Of a stretch of 64,000 nucleotides of DNA, positions 25,331 to 35,384 are shown piece by piece; position 1 is the stretch's first letter; each line of letters starts with the position of its first letter. Below the pieces are notes generated by a model, which searched no databases, was not told the DNA's origin, and saw only the letters and a list, made by a program, of their open reading frames with translations. This DNA comes from a bacterium (GTDB lineage: Bacteria; Myxococcota_A; UBA9160; SZUA-336), in contig JAAELY010000529.1 of NCBI GenBank assembly GCA_024226335.1, positions 27,286 through 91,285 on the forward strand, written 5' to 3'. A program made the translations under genes and the position numbers.

Positions 25331-26430
25331 GCGGGTCGGTGCGAGCCCGCGCAGCCGTCGCTCACGAGCGCGGCGCACCACTGCGCATCGAAGAAGTCGA
25401 AGTGCGCGATCCCGGTCCGGGCGAAGTGCGCGTGCGCATCTCCGCCTGCGGTATCTGTGCGAGTGATCTCCACGTGTGGCGCACCGGGGAAGGAGTTGGC
25501 TTTCCCGCGGTTCTGGGCCACGAGGCTTCGGGAATCGTGGAATCCCTGGGTCCCGGCGTTTCGCACGTTTCACAAGACCAGCCTGTGGTGATCGCCTGGA
25601 TTCCCCGTTGCGGAAACTGTCGCGCCTGTCGCGCGGGTCGCACGCATCTGTGCGCCGCGATGCGCACCGATGCCAACGACGGCTCGCTCTCGCTAGGCGG
25701 AAAGTCGCTCGGCCGCTATATGAGCGTTTCCGGTCTTTCTGAACTCGTCGTCGTCGGCGAGCGCTCCGCGATCCCCGTACCGGAAGACCTGCCTCTGCGC
25801 TCCGTCTGTCCCGTGGGCTGCGGCGTAACGACCGGTTTCGGCGCCGCAGTGATCACCGGAGCGCTGCGCTGGGGCGAAAGTATCGCCGTGTTTGGCTGCG
25901 GAGGTGTCGGACTCTCGGCCATACAGGGTGCGCGCATCGCGGGTGCGGGGCGGATCATCGCCGTCGATCCGAACCGAAAACGCCTGGCTCTGGCGAAGGA
26001 ACTGGGAGCAAGCGACCTCTTCTCACCTGAAGACGGGGATCCCATTGCGGCGATCCACGCCCTGAGTGGCGGTGGCGTCGATCTGGCCGTCGAGGCCGTT
26101 GGAAACGGAACGGCCGCACGACAGGCCTTTGACTCCCTGGTTCCTGGAGGTCGCGCCGTCGTCGTCGGATTGCCGAGCTACACCGAAGAGATTCGTGTGC
26201 CGATGCTCTCGCTTCTGCTCGACAAGTCACTCCACGGTTCCATCCACGGTTCCGCCGATCCCGGGCGCGATTTCCCGAAGCTCTTCGAACTCGCGAGCCG
26301 CGGCGAGTTGAAACTCGAAGAAATGGCGGGACCCGACTACCCACTCGACAAGGTCAACGACGCCTTTGAAGCGCTGGCCAGCGGACAGGCGGTGCGACCG
26401 CGCGTGGTGTTCGAAGACGGATCCCGTTAG
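25327..26430 (+). CDS. Zinc-dependent alcohol dehydrogenase (MDR family, long-chain type)
   Basis: 367 residues with a GTG start overlapping the previous stop (GTGA). Catalytic zinc site CGICASDLH and GHEASG; four-Cys structural lobe CGNCRACRAGRTHLC. The insert VGCGVTTGFGAAVITGALRWGE resembles class I/III alcohol dehydrogenases. NAD-binding motif FGCGGVGLSA. It is paralogous to, but clearly distinct from, the preceding dehydrogenase. Its stop overlaps the convergent ABC gene's stop by 2 nt, leaving no room for a terminator. It ends the rightward operon. Confidence 0.88.
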   Translation: MSGSVRARAAVAHERGAPLRIEEVEVRDPGPGEVRVRISACGICASDLHVWRTGEGVGFPAVLGHEASGIVESLGPGVSHVSQDQPVVIAWIPRCGNCRACRAGRTHLCAAMRTDANDGSLSLGGKSLGRYMSVSGLSELVVVGERSAIPVPEDLPLRSVCPVGCGVTTGFGAAVITGALRWGESIAVFGCGGVGLSAIQGARIAGAGRIIAVDPNRKRLALAKELGASDLFSPEDGDPIAAIHALSGGGVDLAVEAVGNGTAARQAFDSLVPGGRAVVVGLPSYTEEIRVPMLSLLLDKSLHGSIHGSADPGRDFPKLFELASRGELKLEEMAGPDYPLDKVNDAFEALASGQAVRPRVVFEDGSR

Positions 26431-28445
26431 CTGCCGCCGGAATCACTCTCCCTGCCACCGCCCTGAAGTTCGGCGAAGCGGCGGTAGGCTCCTTCCGGGA
26501 TCTGGATCAGCTCTTCGTGCGAGCCTCGCTCGATGATGCGCCCCTCGCGCAGGAACAGGATCTGATCTGCGCCGCGGATCGTCGACAGTCGGTGGGCGAT
26601 CACGATCACGATCCTGTCGCGGGTCGCTTCTCGAAGGGCCTCGACCAGTCGCTGCTCGGTCTCAGGGTCGAGGGCTGAGGTGGGCTCGTCGAGAATCAAT
26701 ATCGGAGCCTGACGCACCAGGGCGCGGGCGATTCCCAGCCGTTGTTTCTGTCCGACCGAAAGACGCGCACCCGCGCTTCCGAGTTGCGTCGCGTAGCCCT
26801 CGGGCAGGTCTCGGATGAAGTCGTCGGCTCCCGCGATCTGTGCCGCGCGGCTTACCTCGAGCGGAGTTGCAGTGGGCTTCCCGAGTCGGATGTTCTGCTC
26901 GATCGTGCCGTCGAAAAGCGAGTTTTCTTGAAATACGAACGCTACCTGGGAGCGCAGCCACTCGTGGGTCAGGTCCGCGATGTCGGTTCCGTCGATGGAT
27001 ACGCGGCCGCTCGTCGCTTCGAGAAAGCGGGGAATCAGGTAGGCCAGCGTTGTCTTGCCTGCACCGGCTGGCCCGGCCAGGGCGGTGATCTGCCCGACTC
27101 GGGCTTCGAAGGAGATATTGCTCAGCGCGTGTGTTCCGTCCTTGTAGGTGAAATCGATTTCTTCCATGCGCACGCCTTCGCGAATCGCGTCCAGCGTATG
27201 CGCGCCGGGGCGATCCTGTTCCGGCGGTAGATCCATCAGAAAGAACACCCGCGCGAGGCCCGGTGCGGAAGACTGCAGGGCGAACCAGAAACTACCGAGC
27301 ATGCCCGCAAAGACTGCGAGTTGCGCGAAGTAGGTCAATAGTACCGTGAAATCGCCGATGCTGATTGCACCTGAGATCACCAGATCCGATGTGTGCAGGA
27401 AGACTTCGCGCAGTAGCCACAGTCCCGGAATCAATGTCGCGAAGGTCGTGATCAGAGCGATCCCGACCACTCCGCGGTGCTGGCGGAAGGAGTCCTCGCT
27501 GTCCCGATCGAAACGACTTCTCTCGCGCTCTTCCCCGCCTAGACTCTGGACGGCCACGATGTTGGCCATTCCTTCTTCGAGCGCGCTCGTCGTCGTCGAA
27601 CCCGCGCGGCGGCTGCGCGTACCCTGGCGACGCATCAGAGCGGCAAATGGAAACGTGATCAGCAGAACCAGCGGTAAAAAGCTCAGGCCGTACAGGGCCA
27701 GCCACGGTTGATGCAGGGTGTGCCAGATCGTCAGGACCCAGAGTGCCATTGCGATCGGCACGAGCGTAGGAATGAGCAGGATGCGGTAGCACACGCTCGT
27801 GATCGCAGGTGTGTCGTACATCAGGCGATAGATCGCATCGCCGATCTGCTCGTCCTCGAATACGGGCAGAGGCAGTTTCTGGATGCGCTCGAACAGGCTG
27901 GTGCGGTAGTACTGGTTCAGGTCCTGGGTCAGGCGCAGCGTCCAGCGGAAATCGAACAGCCCGAGCAATCCACCCGAAAAGCTGAAGCCTGCGTTGGCTG
28001 CATTCTCGGTTGCCGTGGCCTGGTCGTGACCACTCGCTACATAGCCTTCTGCACGGTCTCGTTCCCCACCGTCGGACCCCAGCATGCCGATCGTCAGCAA
28101 GAGGAAGACCTGAGCCGCGAGTGTCCAGAACAGGATCTGATCGGGTGAGGCATCGACCATTGCCGCGACCAGCGGGCGAATGAACACGGGATACGACCCG
28201 AGTGCATCGCGAATCGGGATGTCATCGATCACGTGATCGAGCAGGATCTTTACAGGATAGGGGAGTGCCAGCATCGGCAGGAAGGTGAGCAGCGTCAGCA
28301 GCATTTTCACGGCGAAACGCGCGCGGAACGGTGACATATAGCGGACTGCCCGACCCAGAACCGAGAATGTCTCGCGATTGGAGTCGAACGGGTCCTCTCC
28401 CAGTCCGGTTTCTCGCGCTCCGAGATCGGGAAGGCTCGCACTCAT
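26427..28445 (-). CDS. ABC transporter, fused permease/ATPase subunit (heterodimeric exporter)
   Basis: 672 residues. Six predicted transmembrane helices (for example FAVKMLLTLLTFLPMLALPY) precede an ATPase with Walker A GPAGAGKTT, signature LSVGQ, Walker [13 protein letters not shown] and H-loop VIAHRLSTI. The catalytic Glu is kept. An acidic hydrophilic insert (GSDGGERDRAEGYVASG) occurs early in the membrane domain. The reading frame opens at 28502; the ATG at 28445 lies 4 nt after the upstream ABC stop. It pairs with that gene as a two-subunit exporter. The cargo, a lipid or small molecule, is unknown. Confidence 0.88.
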   Translation of the reverse strand: MSASLPDLGARETGLGEDPFDSNRETFSVLGRAVRYMSPFRARFAVKMLLTLLTFLPMLALPYPVKILLDHVIDDIPIRDALGSYPVFIRPLVAAMVDASPDQILFWTLAAQVFLLLTIGMLGSDGGERDRAEGYVASGHDQATATENAANAGFSFSGGLLGLFDFRWTLRLTQDLNQYYRTSLFERIQKLPLPVFEDEQIGDAIYRLMYDTPAITSVCYRILLIPTLVPIAMALWVLTIWHTLHQPWLALYGLSFLPLVLLITFPFAALMRRQGTRSRRAGSTTTSALEEGMANIVAVQSLGGEERERSRFDRDSEDSFRQHRGVVGIALITTFATLIPGLWLLREVFLHTSDLVISGAISIGDFTVLLTYFAQLAVFAGMLGSFWFALQSSAPGLARVFFLMDLPPEQDRPGAHTLDAIREGVRMEEIDFTYKDGTHALSNISFEARVGQITALAGPAGAGKTTLAYLIPRFLEATSGRVSIDGTDIADLTHEWLRSQVAFVFQENSLFDGTIEQNIRLGKPTATPLEVSRAAQIAGADDFIRDLPEGYATQLGSAGARLSVGQKQRLGIARALVRQAPILILDEPTSALDPETEQRLVEALREATRDRIVIVIAHRLSTIRGADQILFLREGRIIERGSHEELIQIPEGAYRRFAELQGGGRESDSGGS

Positions 28446-28449
28446 GGCG

Positions 28450-30372
28450 TCATCTTCCGGAACTCCGCTGCTCTGACTCGACCAGACGGCGGTACGCGGC
28501 ATCGGGTCGGTCCATCAGGGCTTCGTGAGAGCCTACCTCGACGATCTGGCCGCCGTCGAGGTAGGCGATCTGATCGGCCATGCGGATCGTGGAGAGTCGA
28601 TGTGTGATCAGGAAGACGTTGCGATCGCGCCCCCATTCCGAAAGGTTGAGGATCAGGCGGCGTTCAGTCTCGGCGTCGAGTGCCGAGGTCGGCTCGTCAA
28701 GGATCAGGATCGGCGCATCCTTCATGAGCGCGCGAGCGATCGTGATGCGCTGTCTCTGTCCGGTTGAGAGTCGAGCACCCCGCTCGCCGAGAACCGTGTC
28801 GTAACCCTCGGGCAAGCCCTCGACGAACTCATCGACACAGGCGATGCGCGCGACCTCGCGCACACGTTCGTCGTTCGCGTCTGGTACGGCGTAGCGGATG
28901 TTCTCGCGGATCGTCGTGCCGAAGAGCACATTCTCTTGTAGGGCGATCGAGATCTTCTGGCGAAGCGAACGCACGAGAAAGCGCCGCAAGTCGCAGCCGT
29001 CGATCTCGATGGATCCCCGATCGGGGTCGAACAAGCGCAGGAGCAGAGCCATGAGTGTGCTCTTTCCCGAACCCGTCGGGCCCACGAGTGCGGTGATCGT
29101 TCCGATCGGAGCTTCAAAGCTCACATCCCGCAGAACCGGGCGATCTGGTTGGTAGGCAAAACCCAGATTGCGGAAGACGATGGAAGTCTGCAATGGGGGC
29201 AGCGGTATCGCGTCCGCAAGATCGGAAACCTCCGGTTCCAGTTCCAGGATCTCGAATACCCGGTCCAGGCCGATCACGATGTCCTGTGCGCGTCCCCATA
29301 CCTTGTACAGTCCGTTGATGCTGCCCGTGCCGCGGCTGAAGACGAGTTTGAAAAGGTTGTACCAGCCCAGCGCCCAGATGCTGAATCCGGCCGCGAGCAG
29401 CACGTCGCCCATGCTCGTACCGACTACCTGCTCGTACAACCACAGGGATCCGCCACTTCGCGTGAACAGAGTCGACCAGAAGGTCGATACGATCAGGAAA
29501 CCGCCTAGCACCCAAAAGACCGAAACGCCAAAAAGGGCCAGCATGCTGCGCGCGCGAAACGCCTCGGCGAACGCGTGCATCGAACTGGTTTCGAAGCGCT
29601 CGCGCTCGAAGTCCTCGAGGCCGTAGGCCTTGAGGACCTTGATTCCACCCACGCTCTCCTGGATGCGTGAGGTGAGGTCGCTATTGGCCTCGCGCGCACG
29701 ACGGAAGCGACTTCGCAGCCGTCGGGAGAAAACCGCGCCGAGTACCAGTACGAGCGGCCAGGCGAAGAGCAGAAGGAGTGCGAGTCCGGGAGTGAAGACT
29801 GCGACAAGCAACATCATGCCCGTAAACTGCAGGAGCGCTCCGATCGGCCGAAGGAACAGGACATTGAGCAACTGCGTGACCATCGCGCTGTCCTGATACG
29901 TGCGATAGATCGCGTCGCCGATCCTGTTGTCCTGATGAAAGCGCAGGGAAAGCGCCTGGAGCCGGTCGACGAGGTCGAGTCGGAGTCCTTGGTTCACTTT
30001 CTGAAGGATCCATACGTAGTAGTAGTAGAGCAGGGCCGCGAAGGCGAGCAGCGGCAGGACCAGCAGGAGTGACGGCCATGAAGTCAGGCTTCTGGCGATC
30101 TGGACGCGAACCTCCGGAGCGATCTTCTCGACGGTTACGACCTTCGTCGGGTCGAGGCCGAATGCCGCCGCTCCGAGTTCGGAAACCGGCTTCCCCTGCA
30201 AGACGCCATCCCAGAGCACCGGTGCGAAGGCCATCGTGAACAACCCGAACAGGAGCGCAACTGCGACACAACCGGCAAAGAAGAGTCCGAGGTGATATTG
30301 CATGCCTCGAAGCAAGGGAACGCATCGTATGAGGATGCCGATGACTGCGCGGATACCGAGTCGGTCCTCCAC
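28450..30372 (-). CDS. ABC transporter, fused permease/ATPase subunit (heterodimeric exporter)
   Basis: 640 residues from a GTG start. The transmembrane region begins at [20 protein letters not shown], with a large extracytoplasmic loop ([20 protein letters not shown]) after helix 1. ATPase motifs are [30 protein letters not shown] and [10 protein letters not shown]. Both subunits keep the catalytic Glu and a near-normal signature, so both ATP sites may be active. That is unlike many heterodimeric exporters with one degenerate site. First gene of the pair; a 186-bp region separates it from the divergent GNAT gene. Confidence 0.88.
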   Translation of the reverse strand: MEDRLGIRAVIGILIRCVPLLRGMQYHLGLFFAGCVAVALLFGLFTMAFAPVLWDGVLQGKPVSELGAAAFGLDPTKVVTVEKIAPEVRVQIARSLTSWPSLLLVLPLLAFAALLYYYYVWILQKVNQGLRLDLVDRLQALSLRFHQDNRIGDAIYRTYQDSAMVTQLLNVLFLRPIGALLQFTGMMLLVAVFTPGLALLLLFAWPLVLVLGAVFSRRLRSRFRRAREANSDLTSRIQESVGGIKVLKAYGLEDFERERFETSSMHAFAEAFRARSMLALFGVSVFWVLGGFLIVSTFWSTLFTRSGGSLWLYEQVVGTSMGDVLLAAGFSIWALGWYNLFKLVFSRGTGSINGLYKVWGRAQDIVIGLDRVFEILELEPEVSDLADAIPLPPLQTSIVFRNLGFAYQPDRPVLRDVSFEAPIGTITALVGPTGSGKSTLMALLLRLFDPDRGSIEIDGCDLRRFLVRSLRQKISIALQENVLFGTTIRENIRYAVPDANDERVREVARIACVDEFVEGLPEGYDTVLGERGARLSTGQRQRITIARALMKDAPILILDEPTSALDAETERRLILNLSEWGRDRNVFLITHRLSTIRMADQIAYLDGGQIVEVGSHEALMDRPDAAYRRLVESEQRSSGR

Positions 30373-30558
30373 GCCGCCGCGCCCAAGCGTGTCGTTATCC
30401 GCTGCAGTAGTAGCGCCGTTGAGTCTGGATTCGCTCTGCTCGATCGTCGGGTCCTCCAGCGTCGGCGCCAGTTGCCCGAAGCTCAGTGAATTGTCTCAGA
30501 TCCCGGGCTCTTGCGCTCCGCCACCCTATCGATGCTTGGCTCGGGTACTCTGTGCCGA

Positions 30559-31422
30559 ATGGTCCGTCCTCTGATCGCAGCCGATACTGCTGAAGCGCTA
30601 CGCTTGTTGCGCGAGCGACCACTGCAGAACGTATTCCTGGACCACGTGGTGTCGTCCGGTCTACTCGGTCGTTTTCCTGGTTTCTTCGGCGAGTTTTCTG
30701 CTGACAGCCTCGAGGCGTTCTTGATGATCGGACCGCTCGGCGGAACGACCGTGGCGGCTCGCACGCCGGAAGCCTGCGGATTGCTTGGACCCGCAGTTGC
30801 GGAATCCGGGTATCGACCTCGACACATCGTGGGTCGCGAGGAGGTGACTGACGCGTTCTGGCTCTCCTATCAACCTCATGCACCCGATCTGGTATGGACA
30901 CGTCGCGAGCCCGTCTATGTGTTGGAGCGCGGTGAGTTGGTTCTACCGACGAAGCCCGCTCGCCTGCGCATCGAACGCGCGCGCGAGCGAGACGTCGATG
31001 AGGTCGTCTCGAATAGCGCCGAACAGCATATTGAAGACCTGGGTGACGATCGCCGCGCGATGGATCCGACGGGTTTCTTTGACCGACACCGCAAGGACGT
31101 ATTGGACGGGCGCTGGTGGGTGATCCGCGATGCTGGTCGAATCTCGTTCCAGGTCCATGTCGGTGCGGAAAACGCGGCAACGGTTCAACTCGGGGGCGTG
31201 ATGACCCCTCCGAGTTTGAGAAATCAAGGCCACGCGATGCGCGGGATGGCAGCCATCTGCAAGCAGTTGCTGAAGCGCAAGCCGGCGGTGAGCCTGTTCT
31301 GCGACGAGGACAATACCGCGGCGCGCCGTGTCTACGAGCGCGCTGGCTTCCGACATCGCTTTCAAAACCGCAGCTGGTTGCTCGACGAGGAGTTCGGACC
31401 ATGCGGCGACAACTATCTCTGA
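30559..31422 (+). CDS. GNAT family N-acetyltransferase
   Basis: 287 residues with a DUF4081-like N-terminal half. A C-terminal GNAT fold (ENAATVQLGGVMTPPSLRNQGH) has a QGHAMRG acetyl-CoA pyrophosphate loop, and NTAARRVYERAGF is the classic GNAT end. The frame opens at 30511, and the ATG at 30559 is chosen from the start of the conserved region. It precedes the propionyl-CoA synthetase by 7 nt and is probably co-transcribed. The acceptor is unknown. Protein lysine acetyltransferases are sometimes beside acyl-CoA synthetases, so regulation of the next enzyme is possible (speculative). Confidence 0.85.
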   Translation: MVRPLIAADTAEALRLLRERPLQNVFLDHVVSSGLLGRFPGFFGEFSADSLEAFLMIGPLGGTTVAARTPEACGLLGPAVAESGYRPRHIVGREEVTDAFWLSYQPHAPDLVWTRREPVYVLERGELVLPTKPARLRIERARERDVDEVVSNSAEQHIEDLGDDRRAMDPTGFFDRHRKDVLDGRWWVIRDAGRISFQVHVGAENAATVQLGGVMTPPSLRNQGHAMRGMAAICKQLLKRKPAVSLFCDEDNTAARRVYERAGFRHRFQNRSWLLDEEFGPCGDNYL

Positions 31423-31429
31423 GGCAGGA

Positions 31430-33322
31430 ATGAAAGATCGCTACGCTCGCGCCTACGCGCATTCGCTCGAGGATCCGCAAGGTTTCTGGGCGGAGGCCGC
31501 CGAAGACATCGACTGGTACGCGTCCTGGGATCAAGTTCTGGATTCGCGCAATGCCCCCCTCTATCGCTGGTTCCCAGGTGCCCGCTGCAATACCTGCCAC
31601 AACGCGCTCGATCGTCACGTCGAGGCGGGTCGTAGTGCCCAGCCCGCGTTGATCTGGGATAGCCCCGTCACCGGTCTCAAGAAATCGTTCAGCTATGGCG
31701 AGCTACTCGATCTCGTCTCACGCTGCGCGGGTGGTCTGCGCAAACTGGGCGTGGAAAGAGGAGATCGCGTACTCATCTATATGCCGAACATTCCGGAAGC
31801 TGTAATCGCGATGTTGGCTTGCGCGCGGATCGGAGCCGTACACTCGGTGGTGTTTGGGGGATTCGCAGCCAAGGAATTGGCTACACGCATCGACGATGCC
31901 AGGCCGAAGCTGGTGCTGGCCGCGTCCTGCGGCATCGAACCGACGCGGGTCGTCGAGTACCAGCCGCTCCTGAAGGGCGCAATCGAGCTCGCGACCCATA
32001 CGCCGACCAATACCGTCTGGGTTCAGCGCGAGGCTTCGCCCGCAAATCTGGACGCGGCGCGAGATATGGACTGGGGTGTTCTGCTCACTGCGCAACTGGT
32101 GGATTGCGTGCCCGTGGATGCGACCGATCCCCTCTACATCCTGTACACCTCCGGTACCACGGGGGTGCCCAAGGGTGTGGTGCGAGACAACGGCGGTCAT
32201 ATGGTGTCGCTGTTCTGGAGCATGCGAAACGTCTACGGCGCGGAACCCGGTGAAGTCTACTGGGCTGCGTCCGACGTCGGTTGGGTCGTCGGTCACTCGT
32301 ACATCGTCTATGCACCGCTTCTGTACGGTTGCACCACGATCCTGTACGAAGGTAAACCGGTGGGTACGCCCGATGCGGGTGCCTTCTGGCGGGTACTGGC
32401 AGAGAATTCCGCGAGCATCCTGTTCACCGCGCCCACCGCATTCAGGGCGATCAAGCGCGAAGACCCGGATGCGCGCTTGATTCCCGACTACGATCTCTCC
32501 GCATTTCGCACGCTGTTCCTGGCGGGCGAGCGCGCCGATCCCGACACGGTGCAATGGGCCGAGAAGGCGCTCGGCGTGCCCGTGATCGATCACTGGTGGC
32601 AGACCGAAACCGGTTGGCCGATCGCAGCGAACTGCATGGGGCTGAGCCCGCAGCCTGTCAAGCATGGTTCTCCAACGCGCTCGGTCCCAGGCTATCGCGT
32701 ATCCGCGCTCGACGAGTCGGGCCAGCCGGTCGCTGCGGGAGAGACCGGTGCCATCTGTATCGAATTGCCGCTGCCTCCGGGAACCCTTCCCACTCTGTGG
32801 AATAACGACCAGGGCTATATCGAGACCTATCTTTCCCGCTTCCCGGGCTGGTACGAGACGGCTGATGCGGGTTTCGTCGATGAAGATGACTACCTGTGGA
32901 TCATGAGTCGCACGGACGACATCATCAACGTCGCAGGTCACCGCCTGTCGACCGGGGGTATGGAAGAGGTACTTGCCTCTCACAGCGACGTGGCCGAGTG
33001 CGCCGTGATCGGAGTGCATGACCCGCTCAAGGGTCAGGTTCCGCTCGGACTCGTGGTGCTCAAGGCCGGTGTCGAGCGTTCGCACGAGCAGATCGAGAGT
33101 GAGTTGGTGCAACTCGTTCGCGAACGAATCGGACCCGTTGCAGCTTTCAGGCAGGCGTCCGTGATTGCGCGCCTGCCCAAGACGCGTTCGGGAAAAGTGC
33201 TGCGGGGGACCATGCGCAAGATTGCGGACTCGGAAGCGTACAGCGTACCGGCGACGATCGAGGATCCCGAGGTTCTCGAGGAGATTCGCGAAGCGTTGAG
33301 CGCTATCGGCTACGCGGGCTGA
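31430..33322 (+). CDS. prpE: Propionyl-CoA synthetase (propionate--CoA ligase)
   Basis: 630 residues, the normal PrpE length. The N-terminal NTCHNALDRHVEAG segment is characteristic of PrpE/Acs enzymes. The ATP loop is YTSGTTGVPKGVVRDNGGH, where RDNGGH is PrpE-like. The adenylation motif is DHWWQTETGWPI, the hinge SRTDDIINVAGHRLSTGG, and the acetylatable Lys is in KTRSGKVLRGTMRKI. The ATG at 31430 gives the family N-terminus; the frame is open upstream. The enzyme activates propionate, and possibly acetate or 3-carbon analogues, for entry to methylcitrate or methylmalonyl routes. Confidence 0.9.
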   Translation: MKDRYARAYAHSLEDPQGFWAEAAEDIDWYASWDQVLDSRNAPLYRWFPGARCNTCHNALDRHVEAGRSAQPALIWDSPVTGLKKSFSYGELLDLVSRCAGGLRKLGVERGDRVLIYMPNIPEAVIAMLACARIGAVHSVVFGGFAAKELATRIDDARPKLVLAASCGIEPTRVVEYQPLLKGAIELATHTPTNTVWVQREASPANLDAARDMDWGVLLTAQLVDCVPVDATDPLYILYTSGTTGVPKGVVRDNGGHMVSLFWSMRNVYGAEPGEVYWAASDVGWVVGHSYIVYAPLLYGCTTILYEGKPVGTPDAGAFWRVLAENSASILFTAPTAFRAIKREDPDARLIPDYDLSAFRTLFLAGERADPDTVQWAEKALGVPVIDHWWQTETGWPIAANCMGLSPQPVKHGSPTRSVPGYRVSALDESGQPVAAGETGAICIELPLPPGTLPTLWNNDQGYIETYLSRFPGWYETADAGFVDEDDYLWIMSRTDDIINVAGHRLSTGGMEEVLASHSDVAECAVIGVHDPLKGQVPLGLVVLKAGVERSHEQIESELVQLVRERIGPVAAFRQASVIARLPKTRSGKVLRGTMRKIADSEAYSVPATIEDPEVLEEIREALSAIGYAG

Positions 33323-33329
33323 CGCGCGA

Positions 33330-35384
33330 TCAACCCGGTCCCGCAGGGTCGCCGCCAAATGCGTGTTCGCGCAGGTTCAACACTTCCCAGGTTCGCAGGA
33401 GTTCGGCGAACTCAGCGCGATATTCATCGGGGTCGAGGGGCGTGAGTTTCCCGGACGCGCTCTCGCTTTCCAGGCTGGCGCGCCGGAACGCGTAGTGGAT
33501 CGTCCCGTCGACACCTCTCAGCGCCACGAGTCGCGGTCGGGCCAGCTTCGACATGTACTGGAAGATCCGCCGCCCCGAGTCGGAGATCAGGTGCGGCTGG
33601 GGAATCCGATCGCCCTCTCGTCCCAGGTCGAGATTGCGCTGGATCAAACCGCGAAGATCCGCGACGCCAATCGGTTCCGGGATATCACCACCGATGCCCC
33701 AGAGAACCATCGGCACGCGCGTCTGTTCGATGTTCAGCGCCTGGCCGTGTCCGAGGTGCCCAAAGTCGAAAAGCGACTCACCGTGATCCGCAGTCAACAG
33801 GATCACGTGGGGTTCATTGTGGATCGAAGCGCGAAACGCCTCGACCAGTTGTTCGACGGCGCGATCCACGTTGGCCGAGGCATTGGCGTAGGTCGCCCAC
33901 AATTCATCGCGGGTTTCGGGGCCGATCCTGCCTCGAGCCAGCGGATCGATGTCGAAGATTCGATCCAGTTCGGCGTGATGATAGGGGAAGTGAGTGTCGT
34001 GGTAATTCACGTACATGAACAGAGGTGAGTTCTCGGGGCGTTCGCCCAGAAACACCGCGATTCTTCGATTCAGAAGTTTCCATGAAACCGACAGACTGCC
34101 GGGGCTCGTGAAGCGCGAGGCGCGGTTTTCGGGATCCTGGCGCGCGTCGTAGAAAACATCGGGTTTCGCCTGGCCCAGTTGCTGATCGCGCCCCCCGAAG
34201 GAGTCGTCCTGACCGGAGAAATAGGCGACCGTGTACCCGTTGCGTTTGAAATCATCCACGAGAGATGTCTGGCCGTCGTAGGGGTCGAGCCGACCACCGA
34301 AGAGCTGTGCACGTGACTTCGATGTGTAGGGAACATTGGTAAAGCCGAATCGGGAACTCGCTCCCTCTCGGCCGAGGCGGCTGATGAATGGCGTGATCTC
34401 TCGACCCAGGAAGCTGCGTTCCAGCACGTCGCCCCGCAGGCTCTCGCCGAATATCAACAGAACGTGGGGGCGCTTCTTCCAGAGAGGCGCGATTTCGAGT
34501 GCCGACTCTGGCGCGCGCATGTCGATTGGAAGATCACCGGCGAGTCCATTTTCATCGATGGCATTGCCGGGGATTTCGAGTGCGTAGCCGTGAATGCCCG
34601 AGTCGAAGGGGTCCGGATCCGGGGGCGTCGAGAGCAGGCCCGCGCCGTCGCGATCGACGTCGGTCAGCTGCTGTACGGCGATCTTGATCAGGCTTCCACT
34701 GGGTTTGATTCCCAATCCGAGGCAGACAGCGCTTTCGCTCAAGCAGAAACCCGGAAGGAGTACGGCGCTGAGCCCGAATGCCGCTCCGAACACTGGAGTG
34801 ATCGCGCTCCAGCGCGGCATCTGGAGCAGACGTTCGGTCTCGGGCCCCCCTTTCCAGATACGTCGGATCGCCCAGAGCAAGCCAATCGCGGCGACTAGCA
34901 CGGCTCCGAAGATCACTGCAACACCCAGGAGCTGATCACTGGCCTGCGCGAACATCTCGACACCGAAGCCGCCCGCGAGTGTCAGGATCAGGTCGAGGTC
35001 GATCAGGTCGCCGAGATAGCGTTGCAGCTGATATCTGAGGAATGTGTATATGCCCGGTCCCGCTACGCCGAGCATCCCCGCCAGCAGCCACTTCTGAAGC
35101 GCGGTCAGCGGAATTCGGCCAAGCAGCGGCCAGCTGATCAACCAGGCTCCCAGGATGATGACCGCGTCCACTGCGATCGAAGCGCCGAGAAACGAAGCGA
35201 CCAGTCCGGTGCTGGAAAGAAAGGTGAGCGCGTTGAACCCGCCTGAAAAATAGTGATGGTTGAACTGCAAGAGGACGGCATCGATCGCGGTCAGAGCAAC
35301 GGCGCAACCTAGCAGCAGGGCCCACCAGGCGGGAGTCCAGCCCGTACCCGGCATGGCCGAGTCGCGGGCTGCCGATCGAGTCAT
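33330..35384 (-). CDS. Membrane-anchored sulfatase/phosphoethanolamine-transferase-like hydrolase
   Basis: 684 residues. The N-terminal ~220 residues hold about five transmembrane helices (WALLLGCAVALTAIDAVLL, AVDAVIILGAWLISWPLLG and others). They are followed by an alkaline-phosphatase-superfamily domain like that of LtaS/EptA: VLLIFGESLRGD, a Thr nucleophile candidate in NVPYTSKSRAQLFGG, metal ligands MYVNYHDTHFPYHH, and LLTADHGESLFDFGHLGHG. It probably transfers or removes a phospho- or sulfo-group on an envelope glycan. Its ATG overlaps the preceding gene's stop (ATGA), tying it to the exosortase operon. Confidence 0.85.
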   Translation of the reverse strand: MTRSAARDSAMPGTGWTPAWWALLLGCAVALTAIDAVLLQFNHHYFSGGFNALTFLSSTGLVASFLGASIAVDAVIILGAWLISWPLLGRIPLTALQKWLLAGMLGVAGPGIYTFLRYQLQRYLGDLIDLDLILTLAGGFGVEMFAQASDQLLGVAVIFGAVLVAAIGLLWAIRRIWKGGPETERLLQMPRWSAITPVFGAAFGLSAVLLPGFCLSESAVCLGLGIKPSGSLIKIAVQQLTDVDRDGAGLLSTPPDPDPFDSGIHGYALEIPGNAIDENGLAGDLPIDMRAPESALEIAPLWKKRPHVLLIFGESLRGDVLERSFLGREITPFISRLGREGASSRFGFTNVPYTSKSRAQLFGGRLDPYDGQTSLVDDFKRNGYTVAYFSGQDDSFGGRDQQLGQAKPDVFYDARQDPENRASRFTSPGSLSVSWKLLNRRIAVFLGERPENSPLFMYVNYHDTHFPYHHAELDRIFDIDPLARGRIGPETRDELWATYANASANVDRAVEQLVEAFRASIHNEPHVILLTADHGESLFDFGHLGHGQALNIEQTRVPMVLWGIGGDIPEPIGVADLRGLIQRNLDLGREGDRIPQPHLISDSGRRIFQYMSKLARPRLVALRGVDGTIHYAFRRASLESESASGKLTPLDPDEYRAEFAELLRTWEVLNLREHAFGGDPAGPG

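Noticed and set aside
30395..31618. 407-codon open frame on the minus strand
   Set aside because: Antisense to the GNAT gene and the prpE start; composition is Arg/Ser/Pro-rich with no motif.
31718..33358. 546-codon open frame on the minus strand
   Set aside because: It lies wholly antisense to prpE, whose motifs are unmistakable; the translation shows no family pattern. High GC makes such shadows common.
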